In this document: one piece after another, positions 14,401-27,400 of the stretch
Numbering within the stretch: position 1 is the first letter of the stretch
Layout of the letters: each line of letters opens with the position of its first letter
Origin: Acanthosoma haemorrhoidale
Taxonomy: Eukaryota > Arthropoda > Insecta > Hemiptera > Acanthosomatidae
NCBI GenBank assembly: GCA_930367205.1
Contig: OV884011.1
Span: 126,861,208-126,925,207, forward strand
Direction: 5' to 3'
DNA length: 64,000 nucleotides
Notes under the pieces: model-generated
What the model was told of the DNA's origin: nothing
Databases searched by the model: none
The model's input: only the letters and a program-made list of their open reading frames with translations
Program-made: the position numbers and the translations under genes

Positions 14401-17400
14401 AAATAAAATAATCAAATACAACTTAAATCAATCAATGTAAATACAACTTATTAAGTAATTAATAAGATTATCAAATTCTTTAATTGCGTGATACTTCACA
14501 CTTTACTGAATTTACTCTGAAAATTTTATTCTTTACTCAGTTCATTGATTTATATATTTGATTTTATCTTATATAAGATAAAATTGCAGGATTGGTTTAT
14601 TAAAATATTAATTTATCATAAAATTTAAAATTTTCTAAGTAGCTGTAAAAGCAGCTCTGTCCACAAACCGATCTTGAACAATTATTTAATTTTTGAGACA
14701 AACATAGTTTTGCTATCATTGATAATTTAAAGTTATGTTGGTTAGGCGTGTTTATTTGATTATTCATTTTTTTGAAATTCCTCTTCTGTATGTTGTTTTT
14801 AATATATTAGGTTATGGAAAGTGAAGAGTTCCTTCTTCTTCCTGTTGGCCAACTTATTGATATTATTTCAAGTGATGAACTTAACGTGCGTTCAGAAGAA
14901 CAAGTATTTAGTGCTGTTATGGCCTGGGTCAAATACAATGTTTCTGAGAGGAGGCAGCATTTACCTCAGGTAAGAACATTTGAATTCTACCAAACTTGAT
15001 TTGATTGTAGAAAATATTTAATAACAGCTGAAACCATAATATAATTCAAATACAGAGGGGTCCAAAAAAATGTATCCACTGTTTAAAAGTCCATAACTTG
15101 CAAATTAATTGACGGAGTTGTCTCATTTTTGATAGTGTATTGATTGGCAATCGCCACACAAGCGTTGTATTGCGTTGTTTTGTTTTGTCAGATGACAGTC
15201 GCCAGATAGTTAGTGTTTTATTGTTAGTTGTACCTTGTTACTCGAGTAAACATGGCTGGCGCAAGGCTTACATTTAATGAAAAGAAGTCTGTTTTAAAGT
15301 GGTATTTTAAGTACAAAAACATTAATGAGGTTCAACGCCAATGGCGAAATGTGTATCAAAAAGAGCCACCGACACGTTTAATAATTCGTCACATTCGCGA
15401 CAAATTTGAAGCCGAAGGCTGTGCTAAAGATGTACACAAACTACGATCTGGACGACCTGTAACAGTAACAAGTCCATTTAACTCACATCTTGCGTTACAA
15501 CAATTCACTCGCTCAACACAGAAGTCTGTGAGGCAGTGTGCCCGTGAAACTGGAGTGAGTCGCTCAAGTGTTCGGCAAATTTTGAAGACAGCAATCTTTA
15601 AGTTGGACTTTAAGCTGCACTTTCACCAAAAATGACACAACTCCGTCAATTAGTTTGCAAGTTATGGACTGTTAACTAGTGGATACATTTTTTGGACCCC
15701 TCTGTAAATACATTCTTGTTCTATAAAACTTGCCAGTGACAACTGTATCAACCTCAAAAATGTATTATGAGATTTCTTCTTGAGCAATGTTTGACTTCTT
15801 ATTATTTGTTTTTAAATTACATTCAACTAGCTACAGATATGCAGTTGTGTTGTCCTTCTTCTTTAGTTGTCTTGCTGAAATTAGAGTTTCTCATTATTAT
15901 GTCAGGCATGCCGACCAGGGGAGGTCTCATCAACCTAGCGGTGAGAATAAATAGATAAGTATGCAGTCTATGGCCTAGTCGGTGGGCAGTGATTTTTTGA
16001 TCATATATCCATATTATAGAAGAAGGTGTGCCCCAACAGTGCACTGTGGTAAGGAAAAGAGGTAGAGGCAGTTAGTGTTGTCTCGGAATAACCATGGATC
16101 CCAAATGTGAGTGTGAACTGAAGAGAAGCTGACAGGACCGTGGCGGGAGTAACACTAGAAGGTTGTGGTTCCTTCAAGGCCATCGTCTGTGTGGAAGGAA
16201 GGTACCTTCCGAGGCATGCTAATGGGCAGAAGTCAGGAGTATCCCTGGGAGAGGCGTGGAAGCCATCAGCACTGAGATTAGATCTAGCAGATAGAGAGGT
16301 GAGTAAATAATAAGGCCATGGTTTGACTACAGCAGTGAGAGCAGTGCAAAAATTCTAGTGTTTAAGTGAAAATGTCGCCAAAGGTCAGTTTATATATTTG
16401 GTTGAAGGTCGACTTTTATAGGCGGGTAGTTTTCTGTGCGAGCCAATGAGATTCGTGATGACTTAAGCCCCAGGCAGTGCTCTTAGGCAGCGCTGGTGGT
16501 AGTGGAACAGTAATTTATTTATTATAGTTATTTTTTAGAAGTACTGTGCTACTAATAAAAATTAGGTGTTGGCTGCCAGGGGAAATGTCTTGTCTCTGTG
16601 TGTTTCCGCCACAGTTATATTTTATTAAACTTGTAAAATAAAAAAAAAGTTGTTGAAAATGAAACATCTACATTTTTAGTTCTACAATGTTACATTAAGT
16701 GAGGGTAACTGATCCTCATCCTAGGGAAATAGATCCTGAAGTGCAGTCTATGGACGTCCTTTGCAACTGTACTATTCTATGCGCATGCATGTTCTGTATG
16801 CTTACTCAGGAATCTAGAACAGCATCAATCTCCTTTTATCAAACACATCAACTGGCTCCTGCTGTTACTGAACCATATTCATTATTTTGGCAAACTCTCT
16901 CACAAAATGTTATAGATTTTCTGCATTGGCAAATCAGCTATAATATCCATAACATTATATTTCGGCTCAAATAACATAATTATGTTATTTACAGGCATTA
17001 CAGCATGTTCGTCTTCCTCTATTAAGTCCAAAATTTCTAGTTGGGACTGTTGGATCGGACCTCCTTGTCAGAAGTGATGAAGTATGTAGAGATCTTGTAG
17101 ACGAAGCAAAAAATTATCTTCTTCTTCCACAAGAGCGCCCTCTTATGCAAGGGCCAAGAACACGTCCTCGAAAACCAACCCGAAGAGGAGAAGTATTATT
17201 TGCCGGTAATAAATTAACAGTTCTCTTTACACTATTATATGCGCTGTATATTTCTTATATCTAGCTCCGTTAAAAGGGTAAGCACAATTTTATCATTTTT
17301 AGCAGTCATTATAATGTCTTATGTTATTAACACGTTGCCGCACACTTTTAATTTGACGATCGTGCTTAGAAACACATTTTTTTTTTTCAATTGTTTATGC

Positions 17401-20400
17401 CTGCCAGATGAAATCGAGTGTGAGTTGTATGTTTGGAAGTGAAAATTATCATATTTGGCCACAGTTTTTCCAAAAAAAACTGTCGACTGCTGTACCGTTA
17501 TTTGCTCATTATGTCATTTTTTCTCTTCCCGGAGCAAATGACGGCTATGACCGTCGTGACGACTATACGACATTTGCTTTGCTAATTCAAAATGATTCCT
17601 ATGAATAAAAGAGAGTAAATAGGTGTAAACTTAACACAAGAAAATCAGTTTGAAACAAAATTATCATTTGTAATTTATTTTGCTTATTAAATAGTAAAAA
17701 TGAAATAGAAATTAATTCAGGAAACAAATTATATACAAACAAGAAAGCATTATAAATGATAGGATTCGAAGCATCCTGGGCACAATGGTGGTTTATGCGG
17801 ACAAGTTTTACATCTATATGACGTTTCTTTTCTAATTTGGTTTGTCGAACATTGTCTGCAACGTAAAAAGTAAGTTTTACGCTGAAAATCAACAGGTGGA
17901 GGTATCTTTTCCAAGAAATGTTGTGTACAATTTGTGGATGTCAGTGGTAATGAATTTATTAGTTTTGGTCAACCACGCGTAGATGTTAATGCCGCTAAAA
18001 TCTTTCCAGAAATCTCAGTATTAGGTAGTGCGATCAGTGATTGTATTAGCAAATCTCTAAACTGTAGGAATGTCGTTGATTTATGAAACTGTCGATAGAT
18101 AAAGTAGGAATTCCAAACGCATAGGTCTAAAAGATGAAAAAGAAGTTTTTTATACCATCTTATGGATTTTCGTGGTGACGAATAATAGGAAATCATTTGA
18201 TCACATCTGTCAACTCCTGCCATATTCAAATTGTATTCAGCTATATCATTTGGTTTATTCTTTTTTTGTCCAAATTTGTTAGTAACTTCCACCATTTCCT
18301 ACTAGAATACTTATCAGCATTCATTTTAACGCCGCATTCACCATCGTCAAATGCAAATTCAATCAATTTCTCTTTGTTATCATACCAAATATCGTCATCG
18401 TCGATAATCGGCTCATTATCTGTCATTATCAAGTATTAAGAAATACTTACAGAATAAATAGTTCGTCTTCACAGAAACACACTTTTCAACTGCATGGACT
18501 GAAATGTACTAAACATTTGGTACGACTACCGAACGTTATAGCCGTAATTTGTCTCTAGATACCCAAATGTTTCGAAGCGATAAAGCATGAGAAAACGCAT
18601 AAAAGGGCAATAAATGTGCTGTCTGGCATGTTACACCTTTTTTTTCTCGATGTATTACTCAATAACTAACAAGTGTATGCGTCAATACACTTCGTACTAG
18701 CGCTGTTCTTTTTTTTATTGATTAAAATGTGCACGACGGCTATAGCCGTCATTTGCGGCAACGTGTTAAAGTGGACAGAAAAAATAAGGTAATAATATTT
18801 AAAACAATGCAGTGAAACAGCATTTAACGTAATTGGAAATCTATGCTTTGCTTATTTGTGTTACCTAGTGGAAAGTCCAGTTACAGTCATTAGTTTCCTA
18901 TGTCACAGTGTATATTTCTTAGCATTTGTACTTCCTAATTTTTTTATAGTTAAGAATGGAATCATGGAAGTAAAATTTGATGAATCAAAAAGTGAATTTT
19001 AATTACCTCATTCTTAAAGCAACTTTTAAAGAAATCTTGTTATCATTTTCATGTGTAACAGTGCAGTGTTTTTTGTATTCATTGAATCTCCTCCACCATC
19101 TGATTTTATGATAGTATTGGATCCTAGTGCATATATTTGACTATTTAAATAGTGTTTACCTTATCTGTATTACAAACAATGATGTATAAATAATTGGAAA
19201 CATTCTGTTGTGGCTGGATGGGACTCTTCACTTCTAGCTTCTAACTCCCAGCTGGTCTCCCACTAAGTCTTGCTTGTAACTAAATCATCTCAAGCTCTGG
19301 AACAAACTTAACTACCTGCTCTAGTAACACTCCTCCCACTTCCTCTTCCTCTAACTATCCTTTGATCTCTTAGACAAGTCAAAGTCAATCCATCCTGATA
19401 GTTACTGTTTATACCTGAGGAGACCCTAAGCTAGACCTCCCTCCACTTTCTTTCTTTATATATTTGCATATTAACAATAAACTTCACTTTCTAAAGTCTA
19501 CGTAACTCAAATAAATAAATTTAATTTAAAATTAAAATATCATTACAGCATATTATAATATTTATGATTTATTTCTTCATACTAATCATTGTTTATGCCT
19601 ACAGTGGGTGGGTGGTGCAGCGGAGATGCCATAGCTTCAGTAGAAAGGTTTGATCCTCAAACAGTGGACTGGAAAATGGTTGCTCCGATGTCCAAGAGAA
19701 GATGTGGCGTCGGGGTAGCAGTGCTCAATGACCTCTTGTATGCTGTAGGGGGCCATGATGGCCAGTCTTACCTGAATAGCATCGAAAGGTAAAATTATTT
19801 TCAGATGGCTGAGAATGTACATTTTATTTATATTCATATACAAGATTTAGTGTTATATTTCAAATTTGCTATTATAAATATTTCTCTATAATAATAAAAA
19901 AGGAGAAAAGTGTCTAACATTTGCTAAAAACTGAAATAAAATATAGGAATCATTACTTAAAGAAATGAAAGAGGTCCTAAATTAGATTAATAATAAGAAA
20001 AAAAATTGTATGTATAAATAATATTATGAATTGATAGATTGCGATGGGAAAGGGATATAAGTAACCAACCGGTAAAATTTGATTTTAAAGATTAAAAGTG
20101 AGATGGAAATGAAGTTTTACAGATTTGTGGTGTGGGTTAAAAAAGAATGATTTCAAGAAAAAGGTCTATGGAAAGATTAATGCAGGTCAGATAAGCAAGA
20201 TTTGCTTGCTGCTTTGAATTGGAGAAGGTTGTGAAGGTAAAGGGGTTTTATTGTTTTTAGTCAATATGATGCTAGTTTAGGATTGGTAGTGGGTAGAAGG
20301 GTTCAGTACCCCACACAACTGTAGTCAAATTGCAGGAATACTAGACAATAGAGGTAAGTAAGAGTCAGAGCATTAGATATAAGAAGATATGGCTGAACTG

Positions 20401-22886
20401 AGGAGTTGGAAGGTGGAAATAGACTGGTGAGTGATTCGGCTTATGTGATTTTCTTCAAGATAGGGATAGGGACTTGGTTGGGGAGGGGGGGACTTGATTG
20501 AGAACCAAACCTGACTGATGTGAAGGAGTCAATTGGACAGACAGGAATCAATTGTGAAGTTAAGAACATTTTTTAGGTTTTGAGACGGTGAGGAAAACCA
20601 ATGATAATTATTGATATTTTTTTTCATTCATTACAGTCCTTAGAGAGAGGTCCCTGTTCAAACTTCAAGTTTTCTAATCAATGGGGATGCAGATTGGAGC
20701 TTATGGGGAGGGGAGAAAGGGTGGTGAAAATATGCTTGTTATCCGCATCTATGTTATTTACCAAATTGCATATCAACATTATAAGTCAAACTGAGAATGA
20801 CAGATGCTTATTGTGAGTCCAATAGTTCCATAAAATTCAAAAATAAATACTAATATGCTTCCTTGTATTTGATGCAGGTACGACCCACAGACGAATCAGT
20901 GGTCATGTGATGTTGCACCAACAACATCATGCAGAACAAGTGTAGGAGTCGCTGTACTTGATGGGTTTCTCTATGCAGTAGGTGGCCAAGACGGTGTTCA
21001 ATGTTTGAATCATGTGGAAAGGTGAATAATGTGTTTTATTCATTTAATATTTTTTAAATTAATTAATATACCTTAAAATAGATGTTTTTTTTACCTCAAG
21101 AAGATAGTGATACAAGTTTTGTTTTACCTTGAGACGATAGCGATTCCAAGTAATGTTATGTTTAATATTTTTTTCCTAGGTATGATCCCAAAGAGAACAA
21201 ATGGAGCAAAGTGGCGCCTATGACAACGAGGAGATTAGGTGTTGCTGTTGCAGTGCTTGGAGGCTTCCTTTATGCCATTGGTGGATCAGATGGTCAATCA
21301 CCTCTCAACTCAGGTATAATCACATTATTTTATAAACAATTTATCAATTTCTAATATAAAAAATAATTTTTAACAGTGTAATAAACTCAATGGTAATATT
21401 TTTTTACAGTTGAAAGGTATGACCCAAGACAAAACAAATGGATTGCTATGGCTCCTATGTCAACGAGAAGAAAGCATCTGGGATGCGCAGTATTCAATAA
21501 TTTAATATATGCCGTTGGCGGAAGGGATGATTGCATGGAACTCTCTTCTGCTGAGAGGTATAGTCCTCTGTCGAACACATGGTCACCCATCGTAGCAATG
21601 ACTTCTCGAAGGAGTGGAGTGAGTAACTTCATTTTCTTGCTCTGTCCTATAATTTTTAGAAATTTACTAGTTCAGTCTGTTCCTGATCAACCGGGGGGGG
21701 GGGGGGATGGTTGTTGAATAAAGCTAAATCAGAATTAATGTAAAGAAGTAAGAATACGTGGGTTTTTAGATTGATTTTTGCTTCTACAGGACAAATCTGT
21801 CCTCACTGAGTTGGTTATAGGTCTATTAGAGTAAATGAATTATTGCACCTCAGGTAGATAGTGGAGTGAGGTTAAAAGAAATCTTTATCTCTTTGATATG
21901 TCAAAGAAGAATAAATTGGCCTGACAGGTTAAATACGATAGTAAAAGAGATTGAGATGGATTTCTGACATTGATGTATTCAAAGGGATGTGGCTGTATAG
22001 ATTATAAAACAGTCACAAGTGGTGACATATATTCCTGTTTTATCAAAAAAAAATTCAGATGAGTCTTATGGGACAGCTTACCTCAAAACAATAGAAGTAT
22101 ATGACCCTGAGCAGAACCAGTGGAGGCTTTGCGGTGCGATGAACTACAGGAGGCTTGGTGGTGGTGTCGGGGTTATGAGATCTAACGTATAAAAGTTACT
22201 GATTTGTGCAATTCATGGCATAGAATTTTGGCATATGTATTTGCATGATTTAGTGGCACAAACCTTTTGTATAATTTATGGCAAGTAAAACTGTGCTGCC
22301 TGTTTTTCCACTCAGCAGGCAGCTAAACAGACTACTTTTACTTTAGCGAAGCAACTCTGACTTCTGTGAACCTTTTTATAGGATGTGGTCCCTATGGGAA
22401 AAAATGATGTGAGGTCTCCTAAGGCTGGGTGATAAATTTGCTCTGGAAAAAATATGTGAATGATTAAAGCCTGTGTTATTTTGTGTGGTGTTGGGATGTG
22501 GAGAAAGTCAAGAGTTCACAAGCTAGTCCTGAAACGGATATGTCCTCTACCTGGATCAAAGAAGACTATCTACCGTATTCCTAAATCTATTGTTTTTATT
22601 AAGATTGGCTTCAGTTTATTTAAATTAGGTTATAAATTAAATATTGATGTTGTCTTAGTCTAATTTTAATTAGCAATAATTAAATATTGAACAGGTTGGG
22701 TTGGCAGTAGTCAACGGGCAGCTGTACGCCGTGGGAGGATTCGATGGGACAGCTTACCTCAAAACAATAGAAGTATATGACCCTGAGCAGAACCAGTGGA
22801 GGCTTTGCGGTGCGATGAACTACAGGAGGCTTGGTGGTGGTGTCGGGGTTATGAGAGCACCACAAACAGAAAGCTACTTCTGGTGA
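10472..22886 (+). CDS. dbo: BTB-BACK-Kelch protein, diablo/KLHL20 orthologue
   Basis: Ten coding exons join in frame to 588 aa: 10472-10656, 10746-10930, 13728-13891, 14811-14969, 16995-17205, 19605-19788, 20878-21021, 21180-21313, 21410-21618 and 22695-22886, all GT/AG. The start is the ATG at 10472; an upstream in-frame stretch reaches back to the acceptor at 10414 but has no ATG. BTB lies at about residues 36-143 ([18 protein letters not shown]), BACK at about 148-250, and six Kelch repeats with GG and Y/W signatures at about 300-585. The C-terminus is APQTESYFW. Human KLHL20 is 609 aa, so the length fits. Known role of the family: BTB and BACK bind Cullin-3 and the Kelch propeller binds substrates for ubiquitination. 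Codon phase is intact throughout, so the gene looks functional. Intron 9 carries a partial copy of exon 10. A possible polyadenylation signal AATAAA lies near 23317. Confidence 0.93.
11429..11464. repeat. (TA)n microsatellite
   Basis: An uninterrupted run of TA dinucleotides, about 18 units, in intron 2 of the Kelch gene. Confidence 0.9.
11990..12090 (+). repeat. tRNA-like SINE fragment
   Basis: B-box-like GGTTTGAATCT at 12039-12049, the same 11 bases that appear inverted at 31632-31622, with similar flanking sequence. The A box is degenerate. Confidence 0.35.
13450..13535 (+). repeat. tRNA-like SINE fragment
   Basis: A-box-like TGGCTCAATTGG at 13459-13470 and B-box-like GGTTCTAACTC at 13502-13512 with tRNA-like spacing. 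Followed by a T/A-rich tail; no complete acceptor stem. Confidence 0.4.
14345..14500. repeat. AT-rich dispersed repeat, copy A
   Basis: Intron 3 sequence sharing CTGCTTTTGAATG and AAGATTATCAAA, in the same order and spacing, with about 31045-31170. The two copies are diverged with small indels, which suggests an old non-autonomous element family. No terminal repeats could be fixed. Confidence 0.4.
15053..15704 (+). mobile_element. Non-autonomous mariner-like element with ~70-bp terminal inverted repeats
   Basis: The left end CAGAGGGGTCC and right end GGACCCCTCTG begin inverted repeats of about 70 bp with a few mismatches, flanked by TA target duplications at 15051-15052 and 15705-15706. The 652-bp element lies in intron 4 of the Kelch gene. 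It retains an open frame for the DNA-binding part of a transposase and lacks the catalytic domain, so it could move only with help from a full-length relative. Confidence 0.85.
15252..15635 (+). CDS. HTH-only transposase remnant ORF (DUF4817-like)
   Basis: This open frame of 127 residues from the ATG at 15252 lies wholly inside the inverted-repeat element. The N-terminal half resembles the first helix-turn-helix of DUF4817-type transposases ([20 protein letters not shown]). The second half, with [18 protein letters not shown], is a second HTH. The frame then runs straight into the right terminal repeat, so the DDE/D catalytic region was removed by an internal deletion without breaking the HTH pair. 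It is probably a relic; a DNA-binding-only product is possible but there is no evidence of expression. Confidence 0.5.
   Translation: MAGARLTFNEKKSVLKWYFKYKNINEVQRQWRNVYQKEPPTRLIIRHIRDKFEAEGCAKDVHKLRSGRPVTVTSPFNSHLALQQFTRSTQKSVRQCARETGVSRSSVRQILKTAIFKLDFKLHFHQK
15900..16613. repeat. LTR-like repeat related to the solo LTR at 42595-43455
   Basis: This GC-richer block in intron 4 starts TGTCAGG and ends CCGCCACA. It shares a GATCCCAAA-GYGAGTGTGAAC core and neighbouring blocks with the solo LTR at 42595-43455, in the same orientation and order. I could not find a clean target duplication here, so the ends are approximate. Probably a diverged solo LTR of the same family. Confidence 0.45.
17331..18765 (-). 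mobile_element. piggyBac-family element, internally deleted
   Basis: TTAA target duplications at 17327-17330 and 18766-18769 flank inverted ends CACGTTGCCGCA and TGCGGCAACGTG, the piggyBac hallmark. On the minus strand an N-terminal acidic piece (from about 18424: [17 protein letters not shown]) is followed within about 140 bp by the C-terminal part of the DDE domain ([20 protein letters not shown] at about 18200). A cysteine-rich C-terminal domain follows (several CxxC pairs at about 17760-17920). Most of the catalytic core is missing and frames shift between pieces, so it is dead. Subterminal palindromes around GACGGCTATAGCCGTC are present at both ends. It lies in intron 5 of the Kelch gene. 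Confidence 0.85.
22068..22180 (+). pseudogene. Partial duplicate of the last Kelch exon, inside intron 9
   Basis: These 113 bases are identical, with no mismatch, to 22744-22856 within exon 10 (the blade containing [16 protein letters not shown]). The copy starts inside the exon and diverges sharply on both sides. The nearest upstream AG (22058) would put it in the wrong frame after exon 9 and lead to an early stop, so it is not a usable alternative exon. A poly-G run at 21691-21706 lies in the same intron. Confidence 0.9.
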
Positions 22887-23589
22887 ACTTGGTTCCCCCT
22901 CCTATTATTGTATATACGACAACTCTTTTGTGTACATAATTTAAAAAATAATTTGTCCATTCTATAATTTTAATATTTATGAATGCCCCTTTGTTAATAT
23001 ATCCCTTCTCTTCAATCAGCCTAATGAATATAAGACTTACTTGGTAATTTTCAGACTTGATCTTTCTCTGAGCGCTAAAGTGGAGACTAAATCTAAATGG
23101 TGATGTGCAAAACTAAAGAATTTTTTTTTAGAAATGTTTTCTTTGTTGCTAAGAAATAATATTTCAATTCATTGTTTTTTTAGTATAGTTTCACTTATTA
23201 ATAATTAATTTTCTTAACAATGGTGCAGTTTTTGGTGCTTTCCTATTTTAGATAAAGTGAACAAAGACAATATTTTTCATAGAAGTTGTTGCTGTATACC
23301 TATGGGTACATTTCAAATAAACTCTTAAATCCATGATTGAATTAGTTAGGGATGATTTTTTAAGATTGCCTTTAAATAATTGGGTTGTTAGGATACATTT
23401 AGATTTTTCTTAAGCTATTCATATTCATCAAGAATAAAAAATAATTAATTTTATTATTGTATTGACTGAAGATATCCGTATACTAAGAAATTAAATAACA
23501 TGCTTCTCTGTTTCGATGGAACTTCTGATTTATTTCAAATAGCATTTTCTTATTTTAGATTCATTTCTGTAATTTTATCCTCCCTCTAA

Positions 23590-24480
23590 TCCAATCTATA
23601 GATGCACCCCTTCTCCTTTTCCACTAGTAATTATCCCTATTTTTCAGCTTTCGCTACTTGGCCTAAATGTTACAGAAAGTTATTAACTTTTATTCTTGTT
23701 ATTTTTATACTATTCCTAATCAACCCCAATCTGCTTTCCTCAGACACAGTCAGATCGAACATTTCTCCCTTTTTTTTTTCTTTAATAGCCACATAAATAA
23801 TCTTCCTAAATCTATTCATCATTGTTCCCATCACTTTTATGCTGTTAATACCCAAATCTATTTATCCTTCCTGATTTATTTGGCTCTTGGCAGGAATCTT
23901 TTGAGGGAGATCTAAATCGGATCAGTCTGGGCAAACCTGAATAAATTAAGGTTAAACATGGCGAAGATTCAGGCGATTGTTATCAGGTCCAGTTTCCTCC
24001 TCAGATTATTTGTCAATTTTCCTTTACTCTTAATGGCCATCCTATCACTTCCCACGCTCCAGCATTAAAAATTAAGGGATAACCATTGACTAAACCTTCT
24101 CCTGGAACTAACATATCTCCCAAATTTCTTGTTGATCAATAGATACCTTCAACTATTCCATCACTCTCACCATCTGCTCCCCTGATTTACACATCAACTC
24201 CTTGAATCCTCCCTCATTTTCTCACACTTTGACTATGGCTGTGTGGTGAGTGTGTGTGGGGTTCTTGGAGGCAATTTCAGACGAATCATCACTTGCCTTG
24301 TCATTAGATTCCCCCATGTCTCCCATCTGTACGCCTAGTTAGGTTTTCATATTTTTTATTTTTGTATTTCTATTTTTATCTCATTGTCTGGCATCTTCCT
24401 TGGTTTAAATTATTGTATGTTTAGCTTGTACATACACTTCTTTTATGTATTAATTGAATGGTTGTTTTTTAAGGTATTAT
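23590..24480 (+). mobile_element. Decayed non-LTR retrotransposon RT fragment
   Basis: Broken plus-strand frames give INNLPKSIHHCSHHFYA then NTQIYLSF, the LINE RT motif around the catalytic YADDTQIY box (here degraded to AVN). The downstream piece RISLWANLNKLRLNMAKIQ is the usual region after the catalytic box, followed by the C-terminal FPHVSHLYA. CR1/L2-like by style. Many stops; not functional. Confidence 0.55.
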
Positions 24481-27400
24481 TTTATTGTTCAAATTTTTTC
24501 ATATTTTTATTTGTATATGGATCCATCTATGAATTTCTAAACACAGTTAAATAATTTTATCTTATTATTATTATTCTTTATCACAGAGGTTTATGCTTTG
24601 TATTACATTGTCATTTTTTTTATGATGTAATAATTCCTTTAATTTGCCAGTTATGAATCTCTCTCTCTCTTCTGAGAATTATAGTTACTCATAGAGGACT
24701 TTGTCCCAAATTTTTTTTTTCTAATCTATTCTATGATATAAAAAATTCAATTCATTTCATGGTTGTACATTTAAAATTGGTAGCATAACCCACTACCAGC
24801 AGACATTCTACTTAAAATTTACTACATTACAAAACATGAAAATATTTATTTAAAAAATCTATTGTTCGGTGATATTTATTTATTGGTCTCCTTATTTGAA
24901 TATTTTAATGTGAAAATTATTTTTTAATAATTTTTGTTGTTACTTTATTAATATCTTAATTTTATTTTCTCCCAACTTTGCATATTAATCTAAAAATAGC
25001 TTTTTATTGAAAGATCTGAGAGAAGGGTATTCCTCTTGACATATTAAGGGCCTACATTATAGTCCGCACTAAGGATTAAATTACATCGTTCCCGGGTGTA
25101 GCAATCCAGGGTTACGTTCAGTAAAGACTAATTAGTTTCCTTGCCATCACACAAGTCTTAGAATTCAAATAATTATTTTAAGGGATATATTATTTTTTAT
25201 TTTTAAGTCAGAATAACTCACTATTATTATTTATGTATTTGCACTTGTTTTAGCATTATTTTAAGTATCTGCATATCCAATTAATTACCAATTCCTTAAC
25301 ACTTCTATAATAAACAAGCCTTGAAACACTGATTATTACGGCTTATTGAGTAAATCAGCACTGCCAAGAAAAGAATTTCTTTTCAGATTTTAATTGTATA
25401 AAATATTTTGCTGCCTTGTGATATATGTATGTTTTATTTTTACTATTATTTATTTTTTTTATTGATTTGGTATTGTGATAGCGATAAAAATTAAGTTAGA
25501 TAGATGGTATTATGATCAAAATAGTTTACTTTTTTAAATAAATATTTTGATTAGACAAACAAATAAACTCTCTTTATCAGCTCCCAAATGCTTCAAAAGC
25601 ATAAACTCAAAAATTAAAAGTTATTTATTTAGGATCTGTAGTGAAATACTACAAAGCAATATTTGTAATGAACAGGGGAAAAAAATAAATAAATAACAGT
25701 ATGATAATTTTATTTATCTGCTTATAAAATTTTGAATTGTTTTAATTCTTAATTTTTCTAAATGAAAATTTTCTGTTCCAGATACAGTATTTAATAAATA
25801 TCTCAGGAAATAAGATGTAAACTTCAATATTCACTATAGATGTGTTAATAATTTGTATATGTAAATAACTGAAGACATTTTTTATGTTTTAATGAGCAAA
25901 TTATATTTTAATAAGATTTTTATTTTAACACATTACTTTATTTTAAAAAATGTGATATGAATGTATCAATGTAATTATTTATTCTAGAAAAAAATAACCA
26001 AAAAATAAAAACTGTTGGATGATTTTACATTTCATAATTAATTGTATAGTGTAAAATATATATTTTTTTTTTATGTATGACGTGGGAATGTTGCCAGTTT
26101 ATCTGTGTGTTTATTTATAAACATGAAAATTATCCATTATTGCGGGGTGCACTTTAGATGTCAAAGCCTTATCTACAGGATGTCACCTAAGTAAATAGGC
26201 ATAATTTGGAGTTCTTAGGGAATTCAATGCTACAATTTGATCAGCCACAAAAAGCCTTGATAGGATTAAGTCAAGTATATTTTGCTCTGAGTTATTATTT
26301 TTAATGTTGCTCAGTTTTTAAGCCTTTCAGGATCAACTTTAAAAAGGGAAGTGTTTGATCTATCAATTAAAGATGATTAGCATCAAAGTTGCTTTAAAAT
26401 CCCTAATTTCGGCTGTTTACTTAAGTGCCACCCAGGATATGTTGCTTAACTTTCCAAAATATTCTATTTCATATTTTGAAACTCTTCTAAACAAGTTTAC
26501 TTTATAATTATTAATTTACAAAATTAATTTCATCCTGTTAATTATACCGAATAATTTTGTTTCAATAAGGCTACCTCCAAAAATAATTACAGCAGGCTAA
26601 AAACGTTTATTACAATATGTTCTTCTATTGTCGACTATAAATTACATTATATTATATTTGTGATTAATGGAAATCAGGCATATGACTGACTGAATTTTTT
26701 TATATCAAGAACACAGCTTTACATTGGGGTCTTGCAATTATATTATTTTTTCATAACACTGGCATTTCTCCTATTGAAAGTTGAGTGTATTGCTGTACTT
26801 TTAATTAAATCAAAGGTCTTTTCATAATAAATACATACTGCTGACCTAGGAAAAAATCATGCTCTCCATGTCACAGGTTTGCTACTATCATGTTTAGTAT
26901 AGAGGAGCCTTTTCTGAACCCAATTTGTTTTTTGGAAATTGCCGAAAGTCTGAGGCTTTACCCTCTTTTACACTTAATTCCTATTGACATATATAATGAG
27001 AGAATAGCTACACATTACATTTGTAGTATAAGTTGTTCACTGAGCCCAAGATTAAAATGGCACCACATCACATTTGAATGACAACTATTAAAGTGTAGAC
27101 AACAGGTCAGAAGTTTATTTATAAAAGAATCAATAGGTAAACCATTTCTTTCTTTTTTTTTTTTTTTTGGGAAAGCCATATTGTAATACTATTATTAAGT
27201 AATGTTGCAGTTTCTGATGATTTTATTTATACATAGGACTGTAACATCATTGAATTTAAAAAGGGTGTATTGTATTTGAATTGGGTGTATTGCCAAAAGT
27301 GACCAAGTCAAAAAATGTAGTTTGTGTAAAATCCCATTTTAAAGCTCCAATTAGTAGGAAAAATCAGGATTTAATATGTTCTTCACATTGCAAAGTTTTT

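Noticed and set aside
22059..22198. Duplicated Kelch exon as an alternative last exon
   Set aside because: Joining exon 9 to the AG at 22058 reads ATG AGT CTT and so on in the wrong frame and hits a stop within about a dozen codons.
26170..26440. MITE with imperfect inverted ends
   Set aside because: Similarity of the ends is patchy and no target duplication is visible; left as a possibility only.
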